Shown here: positions 7,609 through 15,551 of the stretch, in pieces
Layout of the letters: each line of letters opens with the position of its first letter
Numbering within the stretch: position 1 is the stretch's first letter
NCBI RefSeq assembly: GCF_014649495.1
Contig: NZ_BMTD01000006.1
Location: 124,001 to 188,000 of the forward strand
Direction: 5' to 3'
DNA: 64,000 nt
From: Streptomyces filipinensis
GTDB lineage: Bacteria > Actinomycetota > Actinomycetes > Streptomycetales > Streptomycetaceae
Made by a program: the position numbers and the translations under genes
The notes under the pieces: generated by a model
Seen by the model: the letters and a program-made list of their open reading frames with translations, nothing else
What the model was told of the DNA's origin: nothing
Databases searched by the model: none

Positions 7609-8337
7609 CTACGACGAGCGCTGGACCGACCCGTACCGGGCCAGCCCCTCCGCCACCAACTCGGCGTTGGAGACCGCCCGTCGGCCGTCCGGCAGGAACA
7701 GCGTGTCCTCCAGGCCGATCCGTGTGGCGAGGCCCAGCCGGCCGGCCAGCCGCAGCACCGGCCAGGTGCCGCCCTCCTCGCCGTGCAGCAGCACCGGGCG
7801 GCCGAACGCCTCGCCCAGGCCGGCCAGCAGGGCCCGCGCCGAGGCCTCGGCGCTCGCCGGGTCCGGGTCGGTCACCTCCGCCAGGACCCGCAGCACCCTC
7901 GGCCCGAGCGGCGAGGCGGTGAACCGGGCCGCGCCGTCGGTGCCGGACCAGATGCCCGCCTCGACGCCCACGCCCCTGCCGAGCAGCTGCTCGGCGACCG
8001 CTTCGGCGCCCGGCTCATGCCAGTTGACGGAGGCGAAGTCGGGCAGCACCGTCCAGGAACGCACCCGTGCGAGCCGGGCCGCCGGATCGGGTTCCGCCCA
8101 GGCGCCGGTGGTCACCCCGACCGGCACGGACACCCGCGCCCGGATCGCCTCCAGCGCCGGTGCGAGCACCCTCGGGGAGAGACTGTCGTGGCCGCACGGC
8201 GTCTTGGGATGGACATGGACCGAGGTGGCTCCGGCCGTCACGGCATCCGCCGCGGAACGAGCCAGGTCCTGGGGCGACAGCGGTACGCTCACGCCGTCCG
8301 CCGCGCAGCGGCTCCCGTTCAGACACACCTGCACCAT
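7609..8337 (-). CDS. BKACE-like (DUF849) beta-keto acid cleavage protein, short form
   Basis: A 242-residue TIM-barrel-like protein with the family's metal-binding segment ATSVHVHPKTPCG and C-terminal LEDTLFLPDGRRAVSNAEL, typical of 3-keto-5-aminohexanoate cleavage (KCE/BKACE) enzymes, which condense a beta-keto acid with acetyl-CoA using Zn2+. Usual members have roughly 270-310 residues, so this is a shorter version; the N-terminus starts directly at the first barrel strand (VQVCLNGSR). The actual substrate is unknown. The start ATG 8337 follows CGAGG at short spacing. No lysine fermentation genes are nearby. Confidence 0.75.
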   Translation of the reverse strand: MVQVCLNGSRCAADGVSVPLSPQDLARSAADAVTAGATSVHVHPKTPCGHDSLSPRVLAPALEAIRARVSVPVGVTTGAWAEPDPAARLARVRSWTVLPDFASVNWHEPGAEAVAEQLLGRGVGVEAGIWSGTDGAARFTASPLGPRVLRVLAEVTDPDPASAEASARALLAGLGEAFGRPVLLHGEEGGTWPVLRLAGRLGLATRIGLEDTLFLPDGRRAVSNAELVAEGLARYGSVQRSS

Positions 8338-8446
8338 GCCTCGATGGTGCCAGCCGCCGCGGACAAGGGTCCCGGCCGCCGCACGACAGGGGGCGCGGCA
8401 TCCCCTACGCACCCCCCGGAACAACCCCCCGTTGGAACACCACCGC

Positions 8447-9049
8447 TCAGGCCGACATCAGCAGCCGCTCCCGCCGCGCGTACTCCAGCGCTCGCGCGGT
8501 GAGCACGGGACGCGGGACGAGTATCCCGCATTCCGTGCAGACCGGGCCGGACGACGGCTCGTGGTCCAGACCGTACCGCCAGATCAGACGGTCACCCTCG
8601 CACACCGGGCATCCCGAGCCCGGTTCCCGCTCCAGGGCGGCGATCAGCCGGCGCAGCACCTCCGCCAGCGCCTCGCCGGGGTGGATGCGCGGGTCGTCGC
8701 ACCAGGCGACCCCGAAGCCGCCCCAGGTCAGCCGGTGCCAGTCGTCCACGCTGCCCGGCCTGCGCAGCCCGTCGTGCTTCTCCTTCCTGCGCCGCTCGGT
8801 GAAATCGGTCTCGTAGGCGAGCCAGACGGAACGGGCCTCCTCCAGTTCCTCCAGCGCGGCCACGAGCCGCACCGGGTCGGGGGAGCGGTCCTCGGGACCG
8901 AAGCCCGCCCGGGAGCACAGATGGTCCCAGGTCGCCCGATGCCCGTAAGGGGCGAACTTCTCAAGGCACTTGCGCAGCGAGTACCGCCGCAGTGCCAGAT
9001 CGCAGCCCGGATCGCGTACCTGTCTCGCCAGACTCCGGAAACCGGCCAT
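8447..9049 (-). CDS. Unknown protein with C-terminal zinc ribbon
   Basis: A 200-residue soluble protein that I do not recognise. The N-terminal two thirds are charged and helical, with many Arg and Glu residues and several Trp. The C-terminal part contains two Cys pairs, CPVC (near residue 148) and CTEC (near residue 171), spaced like a zinc ribbon, followed by a basic amphipathic helix. Coding bias is like that of its neighbours. A GGAGG lies about ten bases upstream of ATG 9049. A role in binding nucleic acid or protein is possible but unsupported. Confidence 0.7.
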   Translation of the reverse strand: MAGFRSLARQVRDPGCDLALRRYSLRKCLEKFAPYGHRATWDHLCSRAGFGPEDRSPDPVRLVAALEELEEARSVWLAYETDFTERRRKEKHDGLRRPGSVDDWHRLTWGGFGVAWCDDPRIHPGEALAEVLRRLIAALEREPGSGCPVCEGDRLIWRYGLDHEPSSGPVCTECGILVPRPVLTARALEYARRERLLMSA

Positions 9050-9257
9050 CGCCCTGCACCTCCGTCACACCTGCACCTGTACTTCGGTCACTTCGGCGTC
9101 GTCGCACGGACGTCGCCGAATAGACGTATCGACAGGCGAATCGGCTCCATCTCTTCTCGTGATCCTGCTTGTGCACTCCGGAAAGTGACGCATGCTCATC
9201 TTTAATCCTGGGGATACCGGCGGTAACGTTCGGCCACCCTTGTCGCTAGGAGCCGCC

Positions 9258-12044
9258 ATGCCACGGCGAACCCCACGTACCGCCTTCGTCAGACTGAGAA
9301 CGTCCCGCCGCTTCACCGGGTTCCTGAAGTCCGCGTCGATATGCGTCCTCGTCGCCGGACTTCTCTCTCCCCTCACCCAGACCCCGGCCGCCGCCGACGC
9401 CACCGCGTCGAACGACTACTGCGGCGGCCAGTGCTCGGACATCCTGCCGCCCGGCGAGAACGGCAACGCGACCCTCGCGCAGATCCTGCTCAACCAGGCC
9501 TTCGGCACCCAGCCCGCGCACGCCGAGGACCAGCTCGGCCCGTACGCCGGCCTCGCCACCGGTTACCCCGGCCTGACCGATGCGAAGATCAACTCCTTCT
9601 TCGACGACGCCTCGTTCGGCGTCCCGTCCGACCAGGTCGCCTCCAGCGAGAAACCGGGCGGGCGCGGCGACGTGACGATCGTCCGGGACAAGAAGACCGG
9701 TGTGCCGCACATCACAGGGACCACCCGGTACGGCACGGAGTACGGCGCGGGCTACGCCGCCGCCGAGGACCGGCTGTGGCTGATGGACGTCTTCCGGCAC
9801 GTCGGCCGCGGCCAGCTGACCTCCTTCGCCGGCGGCGCCGCCGCCAATCAGGGCCTGGAGCAGCAGTTCTACCGCAACGCGCCCTACACCGAGGCCGACC
9901 TCCAGGCGCAGATCGACAACGCGGTGGCGAAGAACGGCGCCCGCGGCCAGCAGGCCCTCGGCGACGTCAAGGCCTACCTCGACGGTGTCAACGCCTACAT
10001 CGACGCCTCCGACAGCGGCCGTTACTTCCCCGGCGAGTACGACCTGACCGGCCACAAGGACCCGATCACCAATTCCGGCACCATCGAGCACTTCAAGGTC
10101 ACCGACCTCGTGGCGCTGGCCTCCGTGATCGGCTCGCTGTTCGGCTCCGGCGGCGGCGGCGAGGTCAGCAACGCCCTCTCCCTGATCGCCGCCCAGTCCA
10201 AGTACGGCGTCGAGGAGGGCACCAGGGTCTGGGAGTCCTTCCGGGAGCGCAACGACCCCGAGGCCGCCCTGACCGTCCACGACGGCGAGAGCTTCCCGTA
10301 CGCCACCAAACCCGCCGACGCCAAGGGCGAGGCGCTGCCCGACCCCGGCTCGGTCACCGAGGAACCGCTGGTCTACGACCGTACGGGCAGCGCCGCCACC
10401 GCGGCCGCCAGGAGCACCTCGGCCGGCGCCGCGAAGACCACGCTCGGCTCGGCCAAGCGGGGCATGTCCAACGCGCTCGTGGTCGGCGGAAAGTACACCG
10501 CCAGCGGCCATCCGATCGCCGTCTTCGGGCCGCAGACCGGCTACTTCGCCCCGCAGCTGCTCATGCTCCAGGAGATCCAGGGCCCGGGCATCAGCGCCCG
10601 CGGCGCCTCCTTCGCGGGTCTGGGCATGTACGTCGAACTCGGCCGCGGCCAGGACTACTCCTGGAGCGCGACCACCTCCGGCCAGGACATCATCGACACC
10701 TACGCCGTCGAACTGTGCCAGGACGACTACCACTACCTCTACCACGGCACCTGTACGGCGATGGACAAGATCGAGCAGAAGAACTCCTGGTCGCCGACCA
10801 TGGCGGACAGCACGCCGGCGGGGTCGTACACCATGCGGGTCTGGCGCACGAAGTACGGCCCGGTGGAGTACCGCGCGACCGTCGGCGGCAAGAAGGTCGC
10901 CTACACCTCGCTGCGCTCCTCCTACCTGCACGAGGCCGACTCGATCATCGGCTTCCAGATGCTGAACGACCCCGGCTACGTCAAGGGCCCGAAGGACTTC
11001 CAGAGCGCGGCCCAGCACATCAACTACACCTTCAACTGGTTCTACGCCGACTCCCAGCACACCGCGTACTACAACAGCGGTGACAACCCGGTCCGGGCCG
11101 ACGGCGTCGACGCCGAGTTCCCGGTCTGGGCGCAGCCGGCGTACGAGTGGCGGAACTGGGACCCGGCCGGCAACACCGCCGACTACACCCCGGCCTCCGC
11201 GCACCCGAACTCCATCGACCAGGACTACTACGTCTCCTGGAACAACAAGCAGGCCGAGGACTACACGACCGCGTCCTGGGGCGACGGGTCCGTGCACCGC
11301 GGCAACCTGCTGCAGGACCGGGTGAAGAAGCTGGTCGCGGCGGGCGGGGTGACCCGCGCGAAGCTGGTGCAGGCCATGGCGGACGCGGCCCTCGCCGACC
11401 TGCGGGCCGAGGACGTGCTGCCCAAGCTGCTCAAGGTGATCAACTCCTCGCCGGTGACCGACTCCACGGCCGCCGACGCGGTGAAGAAGCTGCAGGCCTG
11501 GGTGACCGCGGGCGCCAAGCGCACGGAGACGTCCGCCGGTTCGAAGACGTACGCCGACGCCGACGCGATCCGCATCCTCGACGCCTGGTGGCCGCAGCTC
11601 GTCAAGGCCGAGTTCGAGCCCGGTCTCGGCAGCGGCCTGTACACCGCGTTCACCAACGACATCCCCGTGGACGAGGCACCGTCCGCCGGGCACGGCCCGA
11701 CCGGCTCGCACGCCGGAAGCTCCTTCCAGTACGGCTGGTGGAGCTATGTCGACAAGGACATCCGGGCCGTTCTCGGTGAGAACGTGCAGGGCGGGCTCGC
11801 CGGGAAGTACTGCGGCGGCGGCAGTCTCGGCGCCTGCAGGGACGTTCTGATCAGCACGCTGAAGCAGGCGGCCCAGGCGACCGCCGCCCAGGTCTACCCG
11901 GGCGACGACCAGTGCTCGGCCGGCGACCAGTGGTGCGCCGACTCGATCGTCCAGCGCACCCTGGGCGGCATCAAGCACGGCAAGATCAGCTGGCAGAACC
12001 GGCCGACGTTCCAGCAGGTGGTGGAGTACACCTCGCACCGGTGA
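9258..12044 (+). CDS. Secreted penicillin acylase-family Ntn amidase
   Basis: A 928-residue secreted precursor of the penicillin G acylase / acyl-homoserine lactone acylase superfamily. An N-terminal signal (residues about 18-48, with SRRFTGFLK before the hydrophobic core) suggests Sec or possibly Tat export. The alpha chain holds the conserved VTIVRDKKTGVPHITG and GYAAAEDRLWLMD. The autocatalytic cleavage site is GMSNALVV, where Ser404 becomes the N-terminal nucleophile of the beta chain. Four or more Cys near the C-terminus suggest disulfides. The ribosome site AGGAG is five bases before ATG 9258. Substrate (beta-lactam side chain, acyl-homoserine lactone or other amide) is unknown. Confidence 0.92.
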   Translation: MPRRTPRTAFVRLRTSRRFTGFLKSASICVLVAGLLSPLTQTPAAADATASNDYCGGQCSDILPPGENGNATLAQILLNQAFGTQPAHAEDQLGPYAGLATGYPGLTDAKINSFFDDASFGVPSDQVASSEKPGGRGDVTIVRDKKTGVPHITGTTRYGTEYGAGYAAAEDRLWLMDVFRHVGRGQLTSFAGGAAANQGLEQQFYRNAPYTEADLQAQIDNAVAKNGARGQQALGDVKAYLDGVNAYIDASDSGRYFPGEYDLTGHKDPITNSGTIEHFKVTDLVALASVIGSLFGSGGGGEVSNALSLIAAQSKYGVEEGTRVWESFRERNDPEAALTVHDGESFPYATKPADAKGEALPDPGSVTEEPLVYDRTGSAATAAARSTSAGAAKTTLGSAKRGMSNALVVGGKYTASGHPIAVFGPQTGYFAPQLLMLQEIQGPGISARGASFAGLGMYVELGRGQDYSWSATTSGQDIIDTYAVELCQDDYHYLYHGTCTAMDKIEQKNSWSPTMADSTPAGSYTMRVWRTKYGPVEYRATVGGKKVAYTSLRSSYLHEADSIIGFQMLNDPGYVKGPKDFQSAAQHINYTFNWFYADSQHTAYYNSGDNPVRADGVDAEFPVWAQPAYEWRNWDPAGNTADYTPASAHPNSIDQDYYVSWNNKQAEDYTTASWGDGSVHRGNLLQDRVKKLVAAGGVTRAKLVQAMADAALADLRAEDVLPKLLKVINSSPVTDSTAADAVKKLQAWVTAGAKRTETSAGSKTYADADAIRILDAWWPQLVKAEFEPGLGSGLYTAFTNDIPVDEAPSAGHGPTGSHAGSSFQYGWWSYVDKDIRAVLGENVQGGLAGKYCGGGSLGACRDVLISTLKQAAQATAAQVYPGDDQCSAGDQWCADSIVQRTLGGIKHGKISWQNRPTFQQVVEYTSHR

Positions 12045-12070
12045 GCCGACCGGCTGACGCGGGCGGCGGG

Positions 12071-13369
12071 TCAGGTGACACGGCCCGCCGCCAGCAACAG
12101 CCGGGCGAGTTCGGGGTGCAGGATGTCGCTGTGCGCCCCGGTCGGCGGACCCCCGCGCCGGACCACGGCCGCCGCGTCGACGTTCACGCACCCCGACGCC
12201 GGCAGCGGTCCGGCCAGGGCCGCCGCGAGGTCCAGTCGGCGGGTCCCCGGCACCGCCTGCACCCCGTCGTGGCCCATCGCGCCCCACCGCGGTCCCAGCA
12301 CGGCCGCGATCTCACTGCCCGCGCAGGAGCGGTCGTCCCCGGCCAGCCGGGAGGCCAGCGGATAGAACGTGCCGAGGGCCGCGTCGAAGTGCGAGTGGCA
12401 GCACACCAGGGGCCCGTCGATCCGCCGTTGCCGGTCCTTGAGCGTGCCCGCCTTGCCGGGGTCCTGCGGCAGCCCGTCGGCGAACGCGTAGTGCGAGAAG
12501 GCCCCCTGCAGCAGGGTCACGGACTTCACCGCACGCACTCCGTCGGGCAGCCCGCGCAGCGCGAACGACACCAGCCGCCCGCCGAAGCTGTGCCCGGTCA
12601 GATGCACCCGCAGCCCGGGCGCCGCCTGCGCCAACTGCCCGATCACCGGCCCGAGCCCGTGCTCGCCGACCGTTCCGGCGCGCCGTTTCATCGTGTAGTA
12701 CGCCGCTTGCCGCAGCAGCTCCTTGGCCCCCTCCCAGGGGTTCGGGATGCTGAACCCGGCCGGTGCGCCCGACGACCGGACCGCGGCGAGCGCCTCGGCG
12801 AACGCGGCGCAGACGGTCACCGGGTCCCCGGTGAACACGGCCGGCTCGCCCTCCTCCCCGGCGTCGGCCACACCGGGCGGCTCCGCGTCCACCAGCAGCC
12901 GCACCAGCCGCCCGAACTCCGTCAACCCCTCGGTGCCGTCCGGCCGTTCGTCCAGCATCCGGGCCAGTTGGTCGATCACGGACGCCCGGTCCGGGAAGGT
13001 GCTCAGCAGCGCGCGCCGGGTGTCCTTGTCCAGCGCCGGCGTCGGTGCGGCCTCCGCCGCCGTGGCCGCCGCCGACTTCGGGAAGTCGGGGATCGGCTCG
13101 TCGCTGAACCGCATCGACGGCCAGATCACGCCCACGTACCCGAGGCGGCCCCGCGGGGCGAGCGCCGGGAACGGCGCGTAGAAACGGCGGTAGAGCGCGG
13201 TCGCGGCCGAGCGGTCGTCGTTCCAGCCGTGTGCGAAGACGACCAGGTCACGGACGCCGTGCTCCGTGACCTGTGTCAGCAGACGGTCGCGTTCGGGGCC
13301 CTCCACGTCCCCGTCCGCGTCGAAGGTCAGCTCCCAGTAGGGAGTCACGCTCATCCCAGGATCCGCCAT
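12071..13369 (-). CDS. Alpha/beta-hydrolase fold protein
   Basis: A 432-residue predicted serine hydrolase. The oxyanion region reads DLVVFAHGWNDDRS and the nucleophile elbow is GHSFGG in HLTGHSFGGRLVSFAL (roughly residue 260). No signal peptide is seen, so it is probably cytoplasmic. Two in-frame ATGs are possible: 13369 has GAGGGAG seven bases upstream and is preferred; 13354 has no good ribosome site. The frame stays open upstream into the NamZ gene in another frame, which is a composition artefact. Substrate unknown. It lies downstream of the NamZ-like gene, 83 bases away. Confidence 0.82.
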   Translation of the reverse strand: MADPGMSVTPYWELTFDADGDVEGPERDRLLTQVTEHGVRDLVVFAHGWNDDRSAATALYRRFYAPFPALAPRGRLGYVGVIWPSMRFSDEPIPDFPKSAAATAAEAAPTPALDKDTRRALLSTFPDRASVIDQLARMLDERPDGTEGLTEFGRLVRLLVDAEPPGVADAGEEGEPAVFTGDPVTVCAAFAEALAAVRSSGAPAGFSIPNPWEGAKELLRQAAYYTMKRRAGTVGEHGLGPVIGQLAQAAPGLRVHLTGHSFGGRLVSFALRGLPDGVRAVKSVTLLQGAFSHYAFADGLPQDPGKAGTLKDRQRRIDGPLVCCHSHFDAALGTFYPLASRLAGDDRSCAGSEIAAVLGPRWGAMGHDGVQAVPGTRRLDLAAALAGPLPASGCVNVDAAAVVRRGGPPTGAHSDILHPELARLLLAAGRVT

Positions 13370-13452
13370 GTCAGGCTCCCTCGTCCCCCCTGAAACGATG
13401 CGTTGCGGACGTATCGTCCTGCTCGGGGGCAAGGTTGGCCATACACCGCGCC

Positions 13453-14673
13453 TCACCTGTAGAGGAGATATTCCTTTCGGATCCGCCGGAAGGCGGTCAG
13501 CTCCTCCTGCCAGGCGCCGGTCACCTCGTCGGTGTCCGCCCCGGCGTCGATCATCGTGCGCACCCGGGCGGAACCCGTGAGCTTGTCGATCCAGTTGTCC
13601 GGGCGCCACGCGAAGCCGCCCCAGGCCTTGCGGACGGTCACCAGCAGCGCGACACCGGTGCGCACGGGGTCGTAGGCGGCCCGGTCGGCCACATGGATCT
13701 GCACCCCGCCGACCGTCTTGCCCTGGAACTTGGAGAAGGTGGGCGCGAAGTAGGCCTCCCTGAACCGCACCCCCGGCAGCCCGAGTCCGTTCACGGCGGC
13801 GGCCCACCGGCCGTCGAGGCCCTCGGCGCCGAGCAGTTCGAAGGGCCTGGTCGTGCCCCGCCCCTCCGAGACGTTCGTGCCCTCGAACATGCAGGTGCCG
13901 GAGTAGACGAGGGCCGTGTCCGGGGTCGGCATGTTCGGGCTCGGCGGCACCCACGGCAGCGCGGAGGCGTCGTACCAGTCCGACCGCTTCCACCCGGTCA
14001 TCAGGACCGTGTCCAGCGCGACCGGCTTGCTCAGGAACTCCCCGTTGAACAGCCGCGCCAGCTCCGCGACGGTCATCCCGTGCGCCTGTGCGACGGGCTG
14101 CCGGCCGACGAAGGTCGCGAACTCCTTGTGCAGGACCGGCCCCTGGGCCTCGCGGCCGGTCACCGGATTGGGCCGGTCGAGGACGACGAACCGCTTGCCC
14201 GCGAGCTGCGCGGCTTCCATGCAGTCGTAGAGCGTCCAGATGTACGTGTAGAAACGCGCCCCGACGTCCTGGATGTCGAAGACGATCGTGTCGACACCGG
14301 AGGTGGTGAAGATGTCGGCGAGCGGCTTGCCGCTCTTCAGGTACGTGTCGTAGACCGGCAGGCCGGTCGCGGGGTCGTCGTAGCGGCCCTCCGAGCCGCC
14401 GGCCTGGGCGGTGCCGCGGAAGCCGTGCTCGGGTCCGAAGACCGCCGTCAGCCTGACGCGGGGGTCCTTGTGCATCACGTCGACGATGTGGCTGGTGTCC
14501 GTGGTGATGCCGGTGGGGTTGGTGACGATGCCGACCCGCCGGCCCTGCAGCAGGGAGTAGCCGTCGGCCGCGAGTCTGTCGAAGCCGGTGCGCAGGGCTT
14601 CGCGGTGTCCGGGGGTGGCCGGAAGGGCGGCCACCGTCGCCGATGTGAGGAGGTTGCGTCGGGACAGGTCCAT
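13453..14673 (-). CDS. Exported DUF1343 / NamZ-like exo-beta-N-acetylmuramidase
   Basis: A 406-residue protein with a twin-arginine type leader (MDLSRRNLLTSATVAALPA) and the full DUF1343 domain: GRRVGIVTNPTGI, VFGPEHGFRG, SGVDTIVFDIQDVG, FVVLDRPNP, GMTVAELARLFNGEF and VYSGTCMFEGTNVSEGRGT. DUF1343 proteins related to NamZ remove terminal N-acetylmuramic acid from peptidoglycan fragments, so a cell-wall recycling or turnover role outside the membrane is likely. The start is ATG 14673; the track-extended start at 14706 precedes the leader. It is divergent from the SDR gene, and the palindrome at 14707-14724 lies close to its own promoter as well. Confidence 0.88.
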   Translation of the reverse strand: MDLSRRNLLTSATVAALPATPGHREALRTGFDRLAADGYSLLQGRRVGIVTNPTGITTDTSHIVDVMHKDPRVRLTAVFGPEHGFRGTAQAGGSEGRYDDPATGLPVYDTYLKSGKPLADIFTTSGVDTIVFDIQDVGARFYTYIWTLYDCMEAAQLAGKRFVVLDRPNPVTGREAQGPVLHKEFATFVGRQPVAQAHGMTVAELARLFNGEFLSKPVALDTVLMTGWKRSDWYDASALPWVPPSPNMPTPDTALVYSGTCMFEGTNVSEGRGTTRPFELLGAEGLDGRWAAAVNGLGLPGVRFREAYFAPTFSKFQGKTVGGVQIHVADRAAYDPVRTGVALLVTVRKAWGGFAWRPDNWIDKLTGSARVRTMIDAGADTDEVTGAWQEELTAFRRIRKEYLLYR

Positions 14674-14706
14674 GGCTGGAGGTTGGTGCCGTGGCCCTTC
14701 CTTCAC

Positions 14707-14726
14707 ACATACCGACCGGTTAGTCT
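14707..14726. promoter_or_regulatory. Candidate TetR operator 1 of the SDR/ligase/TetR operon
   Basis: ATACCGACCGGTTAGTCT contains CCGACC-GGTTAG, a near-palindrome, 52 bases upstream of the SDR start. It shares CCGACCGGT with the perfect CCGACCGGTCGG palindrome at 20190-20201 in front of the convergent kinase/dehydrogenase operon. One regulator, most likely the TetR at 17245, could act on both. Confidence 0.55.
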
Positions 14727-14777
14727 GACCCGGTCAGAGCCGATGCGCGTCGCGCGAAGTCGTGTCGAAGGAGACCG

Positions 14778-15551
14778 ATGGTGGAAGCCGTGCAGGATGC
14801 GGGAGTGGTCGTCACCGGGGCCGGCGGTGGGATCGGGGCCGCGCTGGCCCGGCGGTTCGCCGCCGAGGGAGCCCGGGTCGTCGTGAACGACCTGGACGCC
14901 GAGAAGGCCAAGGCGGTGGCCGAGGAGATCGGCGGGATCGCGGTGCCGGGCGACGCCTCCGCGATCGTCGGCGACGCCCGGGACGCGCTCGGCGGCACGG
15001 TCGACGTCTACTGCGCCAACGCCGGTGTCGCCTTCGAGGACGGGGGCGCGGGCGGCCCGCTCGACGAGAAGTCCTGGGCGGCGTCCTGGGACGTGAACGT
15101 CATGGCGCACGTCCGGGCGGCCCACGCGCTGCTGCCCGGCTGGCTGGAGCGGGGCGCCGGGCGGTTCGTGTCCACGGTGTCGGCGGCCGGACTGCTCACC
15201 ATGATCGGCGCACCCTCCTACAGCGTCACCAAGCACGGCGCCCTGGCCTTCGCCGAGTGGCTGTCGCTGACCTACCGCCACCGGGGTCTGAAGGTGCACG
15301 CGATCTGCCCGCAGGGCGTGCGGACGGACATGCTGGCCGCGACCGGCAGCGCGGGCGACCTGGTGCTCCAGCCGACCGCGATCGAGCCGGCGGCCGTCGC
15401 CGACGCCCTGTTCCGGGGCATCGAGGAGGACCGCTTCCTGATCCTGCCGCACCCCGAGGTGGCCGAGTACTACCAGGCGCGTGCCACCGAGCCGGACCGC
15501 TGGCTGGACGGCATGAACCACCTCCAGCGCCGGTGGGAGGAGGCCCGGTGA
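14778..15551 (+). CDS. Short-chain dehydrogenase/reductase
   Basis: A 257-residue SDR. The NAD(P) site is VTGAGGGIGAALARRF (residues about 12-27), an acidic ND follows strand beta-2 (VVVNDLDAEK), suggesting NAD(H) preference, and the active site is S...YSVTKHGAL with Tyr and Lys in the usual spacing. It is the first gene of a three-gene operon: its TGA overlaps the GTG of the acyl-CoA synthetase (GTGA). By analogy with LvaD of Pseudomonas it could interconvert keto- and hydroxyacyl-CoA, which is an inference from context. GGAG precedes the ATG. Confidence 0.92.
   Translation: MVEAVQDAGVVVTGAGGGIGAALARRFAAEGARVVVNDLDAEKAKAVAEEIGGIAVPGDASAIVGDARDALGGTVDVYCANAGVAFEDGGAGGPLDEKSWAASWDVNVMAHVRAAHALLPGWLERGAGRFVSTVSAAGLLTMIGAPSYSVTKHGALAFAEWLSLTYRHRGLKVHAICPQGVRTDMLAATGSAGDLVLQPTAIEPAAVADALFRGIEEDRFLILPHPEVAEYYQARATEPDRWLDGMNHLQRRWEEAR

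Noticed and set aside
9246..12287. 1013-codon open frame on the minus strand
   Set aside because: Antisense to the secreted acylase gene, whose family motifs, signal peptide and ribosome site are clear. The antisense translation is low-complexity Gly/Val/Arg.
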